Assembly (NCBI GenBank): GCA_035515795.1
Contig: DATJAY010000012.1
Coordinates: forward strand, 261,756 to 325,755
DNA from: Candidatus Acidiferrales bacterium
GTDB taxonomy: Bacteria; Bacteroidota; Ignavibacteria; Kryptoniales; JAKASW01
Length of the DNA stretch: 64,000 bases
Reading direction: 5' to 3'
Part shown: in pieces, positions 26,077 through 34,885 of the stretch
Layout: each line of letters opens with the position of its first letter
How positions within the stretch are numbered: position 1 is the first letter of the stretch
The notes under the pieces: model-generated
The model's database searches: none
Seen by the model: the letters and a program-made list of their open reading frames with translations, nothing else
Told to the model about the DNA's origin: nothing
Made by a program: the position numbers and the translations under genes

Positions 26077-28196
26077 TATTCCTGCCTAAATATCTTTGCT
26101 CGGTTGTCTTCGATGGAAGCGTTTGTCTTGAGCTGCTGCAGCCAATCGGTCACAACTCTTTGTTTCTCCTGCTGCATCAGATTCTGCATTATCGAAATTC
26201 GCTGTATCTTATATGCGGTCGTATCGAAGCCGGTCGAACTTAGAAGTTGAATCACGTACACGCCGCTTGTCCCTTTGAATGGTTGAGAGGTCTGTCCAAC
26301 GCGGAGATTTTCGGCAGTGGCGACAAAATCGTAATCCCTGCCTATGTTAGGCACGAAACCTGCCAGGCCAAACTCACCTGTGGTACCATATCGCAGCCGT
26401 GAATCGAATTGTTGAAGACGATTCAAGCTGTCGTTCCCGGAGAGTTTCTGCCGCAGCTGATTTGCATACGCGTCGGCCATATCGAATTGTTTCTGCTTTA
26501 CTATCATGGATCTAATCTGGTCCCGGACCTGTTCGAGCGGAGTGACGCTGGCATCTTTTATCTCGCCGATCATGAAGACGGCGTAACCTTGGCTGAGTGT
26601 AATTACGTCGCTGATGTTCCCGAGTGAGCCATCAAATGTCCATTTCATGACATCTGCGTTGGCGCCGATAGTCGGAATAAATTGGCCTTTCGGAAACGGA
26701 GGAGTCTGCCTGATGTTTACGTTCATCGTGGCGGCTGCTTTGTCGAACCCGTCTTGCTTCGCGATATAAACAAAATCTTCGGCGTGCTGTTTCAAATCGT
26801 CCTTGGTCTGCTGCGATACTTTGACGGCCATTTTGATATCGGCAATTTTGATTTCGCGTGAGTCCATGCCGAGAACTTTTATGATGTGCAGGCCGAATTG
26901 AGTTTTAACCGGGCCTACGATCTGTCCGACTCCTGCTTTGTAACATGCCTCCTCAAAAGGCTTGACCATCATCCCCTTTCCGAACCATCCCAAGTCGCCT
27001 CCGTGTTGAGCCGATCCGGGATCCTGTGAATATTGAGTTGCCAAGGACGCGAAGTTTGCACCCGATTTTGCGCGCTTCGAAATGTCTTGAGCCTGCTTGT
27101 AAGCTGCCGTTGAATCGGGCCCGGACGGAACGCGGATCAGGATGTGTGCAGCGTGAATGTATTGATCTTTGCCGTTTTGTTCGTCAATAATCTTCACCAA
27201 GTGATAGCCGTCGGAAGTGGAAATAGGGCCAATGATATCTTCTCTCTTTGCCGCGAATGCCGCTTCTTCGATCTGAGGATCGATCTGCCCGTGACTCACA
27301 AACTTATCGTCATACGGCGTCTCGGAGTATTCTTTGACAAGCTCGAGAAAGTCCGCGCCGTTCTTTGTAAGAGAAGACACGCGATCCATCTCGGTTTTAA
27401 CTTCTGCGCTGTCCGCCGCCGAAGCTCCTATCGGGAATATTACCGATCTGAGTCTTCTCGTCGACTGGGTTCTGTAATCATCTTGATGCGAGGAATAGTA
27501 ATCTTTTATCTCGGCATCGGTTACTTTGATGCTGGAATCGGGATAGAGCAGCGATGGGGGAAAAAGTACGTAAGCTGCATTCAGTTTTTCATTTGTCATC
27601 GCAAATTGCATGCGCAATGCACTTTCAGGAATTCTTATCGCACTGAATAGACGGCTCGTTATTTTTTCCTCGAGACGCTGATCTTTCAGGTATTCCTGAA
27701 CGTTCTTCCAAAACTGTTGGACTTCCGGTCTGTCCGATGAGAGTGCTGCTTGAAGAATCTGTCGGTTGAATTGCCCGGTCGAGTCTTCGAAATTCCGCCT
27801 GACCATATCGGGTAAGGATTCGGGATTGTTTGTAACCCAATCTACTATTTCTTGATCCGTCACGATGATGCCTAACTTAGCAGCCGCCTGTTCTACGAGG
27901 ATTTGATTGACGAGGCTCTCCCAGACCTGGTCACGGAGCTTTTCGATGGCAGCATCGTCAGGATCCTGTTTTTCGCTCGCCTTGTATTGGTCAATCGTGC
28001 TTTGTAGTGTCTTTTCAAATTGAGAATAACCTATTTCTTCTCCATTCACCACGCCTACCGCGGTACTTGTGTACATTCCGCGTCCGCGGTTCGTTATTCC
28101 CATGCCCCACTCAAAAACTATCATGGCGATGAAAAGTATTGCAAGTCCGATCAGAATAGCGGGCATGTTGTCCCGCATTTTTGTCATTATTGGCAT
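26076..28196 (-). CDS. ppiD: Peptidyl-prolyl isomerase PpiD/SurA-type periplasmic chaperone
   Basis: A membrane-anchored parvulin chaperone that helps exported proteins fold. The 706-residue protein has one N-terminal helix (PAILIGLAILFIAMIVFEWG), a SurA-N-like helical region with VWESLVNQILVEQAAAKLGI, then a parvulin-like segment around 220-330. A full rotamase domain follows (HAAHILIRVPSG, FASLATQYSQDPGSAQHGGDLGWFGKGMMVKPFEEA, VKTQFGLHIIKVL), then a long C-terminal SurA/PpiD region. AAGGA precedes ATG 28196. It is coupled by one base to the downstream outer-membrane protein gene. Naming it PpiD rather than SurA rests on the membrane anchor. Confidence 0.85.
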   Translation of the reverse strand: MPIMTKMRDNMPAILIGLAILFIAMIVFEWGMGITNRGRGMYTSTAVGVVNGEEIGYSQFEKTLQSTIDQYKASEKQDPDDAAIEKLRDQVWESLVNQILVEQAAAKLGIIVTDQEIVDWVTNNPESLPDMVRRNFEDSTGQFNRQILQAALSSDRPEVQQFWKNVQEYLKDQRLEEKITSRLFSAIRIPESALRMQFAMTNEKLNAAYVLFPPSLLYPDSSIKVTDAEIKDYYSSHQDDYRTQSTRRLRSVIFPIGASAADSAEVKTEMDRVSSLTKNGADFLELVKEYSETPYDDKFVSHGQIDPQIEEAAFAAKREDIIGPISTSDGYHLVKIIDEQNGKDQYIHAAHILIRVPSGPDSTAAYKQAQDISKRAKSGANFASLATQYSQDPGSAQHGGDLGWFGKGMMVKPFEEACYKAGVGQIVGPVKTQFGLHIIKVLGMDSREIKIADIKMAVKVSQQTKDDLKQHAEDFVYIAKQDGFDKAAATMNVNIRQTPPFPKGQFIPTIGANADVMKWTFDGSLGNISDVITLSQGYAVFMIGEIKDASVTPLEQVRDQIRSMIVKQKQFDMADAYANQLRQKLSGNDSLNRLQQFDSRLRYGTTGEFGLAGFVPNIGRDYDFVATAENLRVGQTSQPFKGTSGVYVIQLLSSTGFDTTAYKIQRISIMQNLMQQEKQRVVTDWLQQLKTNASIEDNRAKIFRQE

Positions 28197-28541
28197 CTTG
28201 ATTCCTTAAAAATTGAGAAGAAAATATAACCGTGCTATGCCTGAAAATCAATTTCCCCTTTTGGTCACAGCACGCGACATCGGCGGCAAGAATTGCCGGT
28301 GAAGTATTGAATTCTTAATGAAATGCCGTTAGATTTTATTGAAGCAAGATGCGAAGCGCTGAGCAGGGAGATTCGTAGGCGTTTGTCAGGCTCACGCGTG
28401 TCAGACTCCATCGTCAGTCAGCGATCCCAATGCACACGGACGATGAAATGATGAGAATACTCCCAGACTCAATGAAAAAGAGAATGCGTTCTCTCGGTTG
28501 GCTGATTCAAATAAAATCTTAAAATCGAAAGCGGGTGTAGG
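28197..28541 (+). other. Divergent intergenic region
   Basis: 345 bp between the divergently transcribed ppiD-like and small thioredoxin genes; it should contain both promoters. Frames within it look like shadows. A tiny 4-bp hairpin (CGGC/GCCG near 28284) is the only structure seen. Confidence 0.45.
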
Positions 28542-28787
28542 ATGCTTATCAAAGTTCTCGGAGCAGGATGCCCAAACTGCAAAACTCTCGAACTCCGTGC
28601 GAAGCAGGCGGCAGAAGAATTGAAAATGCCGCTGGAAATCCGCGAGGTACAGGACATCGAGGAGATTTCCCACTATGGTCTAAATAAAACACCGGGCCTA
28701 GTAATAAACGGAAAGGTAGTGCTCTCCGGATATGTTCCAATGATCGAAGAGTTGAAAGATCTCTTTGCGCAGAGTGGTGAGCAATGA
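28542..28787 (+). CDS. Small thioredoxin-fold protein (Thioredoxin_3 / redox-active disulfide protein 2 type)
   Basis: An 81-residue protein starting MLIKVLGAGCPNCKTLELRAKQAAEEL, where GCPNC is the redox motif, then EVQDIEEISHYGLNKTPGLVINGKVVLSGYVP with the cis-proline in TPGLV. This matches the mini-thioredoxins often found with permeases or arsenic-related genes, but none is adjacent here. It is a soluble cytosolic protein. The substrate is unknown. Confidence 0.88.
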   Translation: MLIKVLGAGCPNCKTLELRAKQAAEELKMPLEIREVQDIEEISHYGLNKTPGLVINGKVVLSGYVPMIEELKDLFAQSGEQ

Positions 28788-28955
28788 GAATCTGAAGTTT
28801 GTATCCCGGGGCGTTTGCGTCTTAATGGGATCCGGTAATTCAGGCTAAGCCGTCGCTTCTTAAAGATTTAGAAATTCTCCGGCCATCATTTTGACTTTCA
28901 GTATCTACCTTCTATCTTATATGCCGAGTTATTTTCAGAAGGAGAAAGAAAGTAA

Positions 28956-29792
28956 ATGAAGCAGGAATTGCGATTCAAGCCGAACGACTGGGCATTAGTT
29001 CTCGGCGCATCGAGCGGCTTCGGCGCTGCGACTGCCGTGGAACTCGCAAAACACGGCATGAATATTTTTGGCGTGCATTTGGACCGGGCTGCAACTATGC
29101 CCGTCGTACAACAGATAATCAAAGACATCAAACACCACGGAAGCCAGGTCGTGTTCTTCAACATAAACGCTGCAGATACTATCAAACAAAGCGAAGTCCT
29201 CGATGAAATCGCCGAGCAATTTTCGAAAGAGCCCGGATCGTCTGTAAAAGTCCTACTCCACTCGCTTGCATTCGGCACCCTGAAACATTTCATTGGAAAG
29301 AAAGAAGAGGAGATTATCAGCAAGGCACAAATGGAGATGACGCTTGATGTTATGGCACACTGCCTTGTATACTGGACACAGGGATTAATGCTGCGCAACT
29401 TGATGAGAAAAGGGAGCAAAATTTTTGCTATGACCAGCTCGGGTGGCCATACCGCAATTCCATATTACGGAGCAGTATCCGCTGCCAAAGCTTGTCTTGA
29501 ATCTCATATACGACAGCTTTCTGTCGAGCTTGGGCCTCACGGCATCACGGCAAACGCAATCATGGCTGGTGTGACCGACACGCCTGCGTTAAGAAAAATT
29601 CCGGGAAACATCGAAATGCTGCACGTGGCGCGGGCAAAAAATCCCGGCGGCAGACTGACCACTCCCGAAGATGTTGCGAAAGCTATCGCCTTGCTTTCCG
29701 ACGACTGCGCATATTGGATCTCCGGAAATGTTATCGGTGTAGACGGCGGCGAAGATATCGTGAGCTACGTCGGACAAAAACCGGGATCGTAA
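28956..29792 (+). CDS. Short-chain dehydrogenase, enoyl-ACP reductase-like
   Basis: A 278-residue NAD(P)H-dependent SDR. The cofactor loop is LGASSGFGAATAVELAKHG. The active site reads YYGAVSAAKACLES: the second Tyr is followed by six residues before the Lys (YX6K), the spacing of enoyl-ACP reductases rather than the usual YX3K. Further support comes from LSVELGPHGITANAIMAG and the late ISGNVIGVDGGEDIV. It probably reduces enoyl-ACP or a related enoyl thioester in fatty-acid synthesis (inference). The N-terminal motif differs from canonical FabI, so FabL-like or another SDR role is possible. AGAAGGAG precedes ATG 28956. It stands apart from other fab genes. Confidence 0.75.
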   Translation: MKQELRFKPNDWALVLGASSGFGAATAVELAKHGMNIFGVHLDRAATMPVVQQIIKDIKHHGSQVVFFNINAADTIKQSEVLDEIAEQFSKEPGSSVKVLLHSLAFGTLKHFIGKKEEEIISKAQMEMTLDVMAHCLVYWTQGLMLRNLMRKGSKIFAMTSSGGHTAIPYYGAVSAAKACLESHIRQLSVELGPHGITANAIMAGVTDTPALRKIPGNIEMLHVARAKNPGGRLTTPEDVAKAIALLSDDCAYWISGNVIGVDGGEDIVSYVGQKPGS

Positions 29793-30022
29793 TTTTCTGT
29801 GAGTTTTGATCCTAGCTGTACCAAATGCTAAAGCACGATAATGTTTCGGGTCATTAACCACGACATGTGAGCGCCCTTTGCTGTCTCCCGTCAAACTTGC
29901 TTAATTCGCATTTCGGGACTGCGCAAAGCGTTGACCGCACATCTTTCAAGTAATAGCGAGCGGGAAATGTCGGAGCTATTTAACAAAATTATTAATCTAA
30001 TTTTTCTATAAATGGAGGCTGC

Positions 30023-31165
30023 ATGCTTGATTTTGAATTTACCGAAGAACAGAAAATGTTGCGGGAAACGGTTCGTGACTTTGTAAACTCTGAACTAAAG
30101 CCGCGAGCCCAGGAAATAGATCGGAACGAAAAAATTCCCGATGACATCATAAATAAACTGCGCGAACTCGGGTTCCTCGGCGTTGCCTTTCCTGCCGAAT
30201 ACGGCGGGAGCGGCTTCGGAGAACTCGGTTATTGTTTAATGCAGGAAGAGATCGCCCGCGGCTGTCTTTCGACGGCAACTTTCGTCGGTGCACACCAATC
30301 CATCGGATCGAACGCAATCTATATCGGAGGCAGCGAGGAATTAAAAAAGAAATATCTTGTTCCTCTCGCCGAAGGGAGAATGATAGGAGCATTTGCCTTG
30401 ACGGAAGTGCTTGCAGGTTCCGATTCCTTTAATCTTCGTACCCGCGCGACGTTTGACGGTAAAGATTGGATACTAAACGGCGAGAAAATGTGGATAACGA
30501 ACGGCTCAATTGCCGATGTCGTCTCTCTCTTCGCGCGAACTGAACGAGGCATAACCGGGTTTGTCGTGGAAACAAAGTGGCCGGGATACCATGCCGGCCC
30601 CCCGGAAAAAAAGATGGGGATACGCGGAAGCGTAACGGCGCCGATCACCCTCGAAAACGTCCGGGTCCCTGCTGAAAATATTATAGGACAGGATGGCCGC
30701 GGCTTTCTGGTCGCGATGAAGACTCTCGACGCGGGACGTCTTGGTCTCGGCGCTGCCTGCTTAGGGGCTTCGAAAGAATTGCTTGAGCTTTCGACGAAAT
30801 ATTCAAAAGAGAGAAAACAATTCGACTCCGCTATAGCAAACTTCGAAGCGGTACAATGGATGCTCGCGGACATGGCCACCCACATCTACTGCATGGAATC
30901 AATTGTCTACCGCACTGCCGCCGCTTATGAGGAAGGGAAATCGATTTCTCGCCAGTCCGCAATGGTAAAATTATTTTGCTCGGAGTCGCTCGATTTTGTC
31001 GTCGATTGCGCATTGCAGATACACGGCGGGATGGGATATTCACGCGAAATGCCGATTGAACGATTCTACCGCGATTCCCGCATCAATCGGATTTTCGAAG
31101 GCACGAATGAAATTCAGAGAATGGTCATCGCGAAAGACGTCATCAAGAGAAACGGCCTGATGTGA
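30023..31165 (+). CDS. Acyl-CoA dehydrogenase
   Basis: A 380-residue FAD enzyme that oxidises acyl-CoA to 2-enoyl-CoA in beta-oxidation or amino-acid breakdown. It shows AFPAEYGGSGFGELGYCLMQEEIARG, the FAD-binding AFALTEVLAGSDSFNL, ILNGEKMWITNG and the C-terminal QIHGGMGYSREMPIERFYRD, then IFEGTNEIQRMV with the catalytic glutamate. This is the short/branched-chain group. GGAGG precedes ATG 30023. In the usual AFALTEPxAGSD motif, the Pro is replaced by Val (TEVLAGSD), a minor change. Chain-length preference cannot be read by eye. Confidence 0.93.
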   Translation: MLDFEFTEEQKMLRETVRDFVNSELKPRAQEIDRNEKIPDDIINKLRELGFLGVAFPAEYGGSGFGELGYCLMQEEIARGCLSTATFVGAHQSIGSNAIYIGGSEELKKKYLVPLAEGRMIGAFALTEVLAGSDSFNLRTRATFDGKDWILNGEKMWITNGSIADVVSLFARTERGITGFVVETKWPGYHAGPPEKKMGIRGSVTAPITLENVRVPAENIIGQDGRGFLVAMKTLDAGRLGLGAACLGASKELLELSTKYSKERKQFDSAIANFEAVQWMLADMATHIYCMESIVYRTAAAYEEGKSISRQSAMVKLFCSESLDFVVDCALQIHGGMGYSREMPIERFYRDSRINRIFEGTNEIQRMVIAKDVIKRNGLM

Positions 31166-31222
31166 AGCCGGCGAAAAATATCATGACCTTTATTTAGGTC
31201 AGGATTAATTTTATATTAAATA

Positions 31223-32629
31223 ATGAAATCCATTTTCCGTCTACGAGAGTTCGCCGTTTGCCTTTCTGTATTCGTTTTCTTTTTGCAGTCCGCCGATGCA
31301 CAGAAGCTGAGAGTTAATTTCGACTTTGCAACCTTCAGATATGATTCCACGAAGACCTATGCCGAGGTTTATTATGGTTTCAACGGCAACGCACTGCGGT
31401 TTGTGCGGGTTGTGAATAAGGATTCCTCCAGGACATTTGCGGATTCACTTCTTTTCGATGTTTCGGTTTGTACGACAAAACCTGATTCCGTTGCATCACG
31501 TCAGATATGGGAAGTCCCGGTAATCATTCCTGACACGACTCAAGAATACATCCGCAAAAACCTCGTGGGCAAAATAGATTTCGCGGTTTCACCGGGCAAT
31601 TACAGGCTGATCGTGAAATGTGATGACTTGAATGATTCTCTCAAGGGCGACAGCGTCGCGACGGATTTTCCGGTGCCGGATTACAATGTCGATAAGCTGG
31701 AGACGAGCGAGATTGAGCTGTGCTCGACAATTACGCAGGGTAAAAGCAGCAGTATCTTCTATAAAAATACGTATGATGTGATTCCGAATCCGTCGATAAT
31801 ATTCGGACTGGGAATGCCGATCATTTATTTTTATCTCGAAGTATATAACATTCCTACCGGAAAAGGGGACAGCTTGTTCACGGCCGGCTATGAAATTCGC
31901 GACAGCTTCGGACAGGTCCGCAAAAATTCTTTCAGGACCAGGAAGAAATTCGGTGCGTCGAGTGTGGAAGTAGGAACCGTGAACGGATCTAACCTTAAGA
32001 CGGGAGCATATACATTTACTTACACCGTGAGCGACTCCGCGGCCAACTTAGTTGCCTCATCGTCGAAAAAATTTTTTGTCTACAATCCGAATCTGGGAGC
32101 ACCGGAAGCGCCCGATTCGGGCGTCGCGAGCAAAATCATTTTGTCGAGCGTGTATGCGACAATGGGAGAAGAGCAGCTTGACAAAGAGTTTGGCGAGGCG
32201 AAATACATCGCATCATCATCCGAAAAAAGTCAGTATGGAGAGATCACCGGCCTCGAAGGGAAGAGGCAATTCCTGTACGAATTTTGGAAAAGAAAGAATT
32301 CGGAAGAGAATTCGAACGGCAAGGATGAGAGAACGGAGTACCTTCAGCGGGTTGCCTATGCCGACGACCATTTTAGAGCCGGCATGAGAGAAGGATGGCA
32401 GACCGACAGAGGCAGGGTTTATATAATGTACGGGAATCCCGACGAGATCGACAGACATCCCAATGAAACCGATTCCAAACCTTACGAGATATGGTATTTT
32501 AACTCGGTTGAGGGGGGGGTAAGTTTCGACTTTGTCGACAGGACAGGATTCGGGGATTACCAGCTCGTCAATTCTACGGAACGGAACGAGATCCACGACG
32601 ACAACTGGCAGCAGTACCTCACGCAATAA
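31223..32629 (+). CDS. GWxTD domain-containing secreted protein
   Basis: A 468-residue protein with a signal peptide (LSVFVFFLQSADAQ). The mature part has a beta-rich N-terminal region with Asp/Ser-rich turns, and the C-terminal 160 residues form the GWxTD domain: EQLDKEFGEAKYIAS, KRQFLYEFWKRKNS, YADDHFRAGMREGWQTDRGRVYIMYGNPDEIDRHP, PYEIWYFNSVEGGVSFDFVD. This domain is characteristic of the Bacteroidota, Ignavibacteria and related lineages; its function is not established. It follows the acyl-CoA dehydrogenase by 57 bp but is probably unrelated to it. Confidence 0.9.
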   Translation: MKSIFRLREFAVCLSVFVFFLQSADAQKLRVNFDFATFRYDSTKTYAEVYYGFNGNALRFVRVVNKDSSRTFADSLLFDVSVCTTKPDSVASRQIWEVPVIIPDTTQEYIRKNLVGKIDFAVSPGNYRLIVKCDDLNDSLKGDSVATDFPVPDYNVDKLETSEIELCSTITQGKSSSIFYKNTYDVIPNPSIIFGLGMPIIYFYLEVYNIPTGKGDSLFTAGYEIRDSFGQVRKNSFRTRKKFGASSVEVGTVNGSNLKTGAYTFTYTVSDSAANLVASSSKKFFVYNPNLGAPEAPDSGVASKIILSSVYATMGEEQLDKEFGEAKYIASSSEKSQYGEITGLEGKRQFLYEFWKRKNSEENSNGKDERTEYLQRVAYADDHFRAGMREGWQTDRGRVYIMYGNPDEIDRHPNETDSKPYEIWYFNSVEGGVSFDFVDRTGFGDYQLVNSTERNEIHDDNWQQYLTQ

Positions 32630-32784
32630 CTTTTGTGAAAATCGTGGGAGGAGTTCGGTTCGTCGCCGTGCTTTCCTGAGTGAGGGCGCCAGAATCAGTG
32701 CGGAGGGGATTAGACTTTCCTTGATAGGTATTATAAAGCTGGTTGTAAATTCATCAATCTAGCGATCTCCCGCTCAAATATTTT

Positions 32785-33471
32785 CTATTTTCCGTTGATT
32801 CCTGCAAAATACTTCACAGGCACCGTGGGCTGATGCTTGCTTGTTGTCTTGATTATTATTTCACCGGGAATGGTGCCTCCCTTTTTGGCGAGAAGGTATA
32901 ATTCAATACGTGCGATTGCCCCTGGTTTTATAGTCGAATTGTCGAAATGAAAAGATAACTCGTCCCTGTCGGTTTCGACGCCGGTAATCTTCACGGTCTC
33001 ATCTGATACATTAGTTAAGGTTAACGACATGGTGTCCGCCTGTCCCACTACCGCATTCCGGAACAATATGAAATCAGGTTTGGCCTGAAGCACATAAGCA
33101 ATGTTCATCTTCAATCGAAGAGTCATCATATGGTTTGCAGGGTCATTGCTCACGACGTAAATATCTTTTGAAACCTCGCCGCTGTATTCCGATGGATTGA
33201 AGTCGACTTTTATTTCGGATTTTTGTCCGGGTTTGACGGTGCTATCCGAAAGAAATGCCACGGTGCAGCCGCAGCCCGGCCTCACGCCGTTGATGTGGAG
33301 CACCTTGTCTCCGTCGTTTTTAATTTCAAAGGTGTGGAAGATGTGGCTGCCGGTTTTATAAACAGTTCCGAGATCGATCGTGCTGTTACCCGCAACGGAA
33401 ATCCTGGGCTGGCCGTACACTTCGGCCGCAAGAAAAACCGTCAACAGCAGAACAGACAATTTTCTGGTCAT
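32785..33471 (-). CDS. DUF1573 domain exported protein
   Basis: A 228-residue exported protein (signal LSVLLLTVFLAAEVYG). The DUF1573 module is recognised by DLGTVYKTGSHIFHTFEIKNDGDKVLHINGVRPGCGCTVA, with the hallmark GCGCT motif. SDSTVKPGQKSEIKVDFNPSEYSGEVSKDIYVVSNDP completes the ASH/Ig-like fold, and a second similar module follows (NAVVGQADTMSLTLTNVSDETVKI, SFHFDNSTIKPG). Such proteins are abundant in Bacteroidota-type genomes; the role is unknown. Minus strand, convergent to the GWxTD gene. Confidence 0.85.
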   Translation of the reverse strand: MTRKLSVLLLTVFLAAEVYGQPRISVAGNSTIDLGTVYKTGSHIFHTFEIKNDGDKVLHINGVRPGCGCTVAFLSDSTVKPGQKSEIKVDFNPSEYSGEVSKDIYVVSNDPANHMMTLRLKMNIAYVLQAKPDFILFRNAVVGQADTMSLTLTNVSDETVKITGVETDRDELSFHFDNSTIKPGAIARIELYLLAKKGGTIPGEIIIKTTSKHQPTVPVKYFAGINGK

Positions 33472-33580
33472 ATATTTCCTTCTTTAACTTGCCTTGGAAA
33501 ATAAACTGTAATTTGGAAAATTAAGTCAGAGCAAACTGCAGATGAGCATACTTAAATTTAATTAAGGCAGTCGAACCTTA

Positions 33581-33642
33581 CAAAGAGCAAGGAACTCTTT
33601 GCTGTTTCCGAACGGTTAGTGTCTCCGAAGGTTCGCTTCGGA
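33581..33642 (+). promoter_or_regulatory. Two consecutive leader hairpins before the radical SAM gene
   Basis: CAAAGAG (33581-33587) pairs with CTCTTTG (33595-33601), and TCCGAAG (33624-33630) pairs with CTTCGGA (33636-33642). The second hairpin ends about two bases before the purine-rich Shine-Dalgarno. An alternative pairing of CGAAC (33609-33613) with GTTCG (33631-33635) would disrupt the second hairpin. This could be an attenuator or translation-control leader, or simply stable secondary structure. Confidence 0.4.
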
Positions 33643-33655
33643 AGAAGAGAGGAAG

Positions 33656-34726
33656 ATGGCAACTCAAAAAATATCCGGACGCTCGTCGGGCTTCAATCCG
33701 CAAAACAGGTTTGAGGAAGTCGTTCTGGTGCCGACTGATGATGATAGCAGATTCTTTCCCGATGAAGATCAGACGGAGAGGAAGGTCGAGACAAAATTTT
33801 TCGTCGACACGTCGAAAACCGCCCTTGCAAAGAATGACAGCCCCGATGTCGGTTTCACGTACAGCATAAATCCATACCGCGGCTGTGAGCACGGGTGCAT
33901 CTATTGTTATGCACGCCCATCGCACGAATTCTTGGGATTTTCTTCCGGACTCGACTTCGAGACGAAGATAATGGTAAAGCAGAACGCGGCAGAGCTTCTC
34001 CGGGAAGCATTCATGAAGAAGAGTTGGGAACCGCAGGTTGTGGCGATGTCGGGGGACACGGACTGCTACCAGCCGGTGGAGCGAAAACTAAAAATAACTC
34101 GCAGATGTCTCGAGGTGTTTTTAGAATTCAGGAATCCGGTCGGGATCGTCACGAAAAATTTTCTTATAACTCGCGATCTGGATATTCTAATTGAGCTGGC
34201 GAAGCTCGAACTCGTCAGCGTGGCTATTTCAATCACAAGCCTCAATCAGGATCTGACAAAAAAGATGGAGCCGCGGACTTCCTCGCCGGCAAAGAAGCTG
34301 GAGGCGATAGAGATTCTAGCAAAGAATTCGATCCCCGTCGGCGTGCTTATAGCGCCGGTTGTCCCCGGTTTGACGGATGAAGAAATTCCATCGATCCTTC
34401 GTGAAGTGTCGTCAAGGGGCGGAACTTTCGCCGGATTGCAGATGCTGCGGCTGCCATATGCCGTGAAAGATTTATTTGTCGATTGGATACGCAGAGAATT
34501 TCCCGATCGGGAGAACAGGATCATCGGCAGGATAAAGCAGGTGCGGAGAGGCAAGATGAACAGCAGCGAGTTCAAGGAGCGCATGAGAGGAACGGGCGAG
34601 ACTGCGAGAGCGATTCACCAACTTTTTTACGCAAGCTGCAAAAAGTATAGTATCGGCAATGGCAAGTTCCATCTCGCTACGGATAAGTTCAGAAGGCCGG
34701 ATGGGGTGCAGATAGAAATGTTCTGA
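33656..34726 (+). CDS. Radical SAM protein, PA0069/SplB-like family
   Basis: A 356-residue radical S-adenosylmethionine protein. The cluster motif is YRGCEHGCIYCYARPSHEF (Cys77, Cys81, Cys84, CX3CX2C), in the context INPYRGCEHGC that marks the PA0069 and spore-photoproduct-lyase-like group. Other family stretches are VAMSGDTDCYQPVERKLKITRRCLEV, PVGIVTKNFLITRD, KMEPRTSSPAKKLEAI and GVLIAPVVPGLTDEEI. Purine-rich GAGAGGAAG precedes ATG 33656. DNA photoproduct repair is not shown for this subfamily, and the reaction is unknown. It is preceded by an unusual structured leader. Confidence 0.85.
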   Translation: MATQKISGRSSGFNPQNRFEEVVLVPTDDDSRFFPDEDQTERKVETKFFVDTSKTALAKNDSPDVGFTYSINPYRGCEHGCIYCYARPSHEFLGFSSGLDFETKIMVKQNAAELLREAFMKKSWEPQVVAMSGDTDCYQPVERKLKITRRCLEVFLEFRNPVGIVTKNFLITRDLDILIELAKLELVSVAISITSLNQDLTKKMEPRTSSPAKKLEAIEILAKNSIPVGVLIAPVVPGLTDEEIPSILREVSSRGGTFAGLQMLRLPYAVKDLFVDWIRREFPDRENRIIGRIKQVRRGKMNSSEFKERMRGTGETARAIHQLFYASCKKYSIGNGKFHLATDKFRRPDGVQIEMF

Positions 34727-34885
34727 CAACGGCTGCTTGCTCCGATCATTAGCTAGCCAACGGATTTCTTGGGAGAATGTTGATTTGTTGGGGGAGAGGA
34801 GGCAAATTTAAGAGTCTTCTAAATCTATTTTCTAATTTCCACTTTACGTATGGAGGATCGGACCTCCGACAGATAGGTTTCACAT

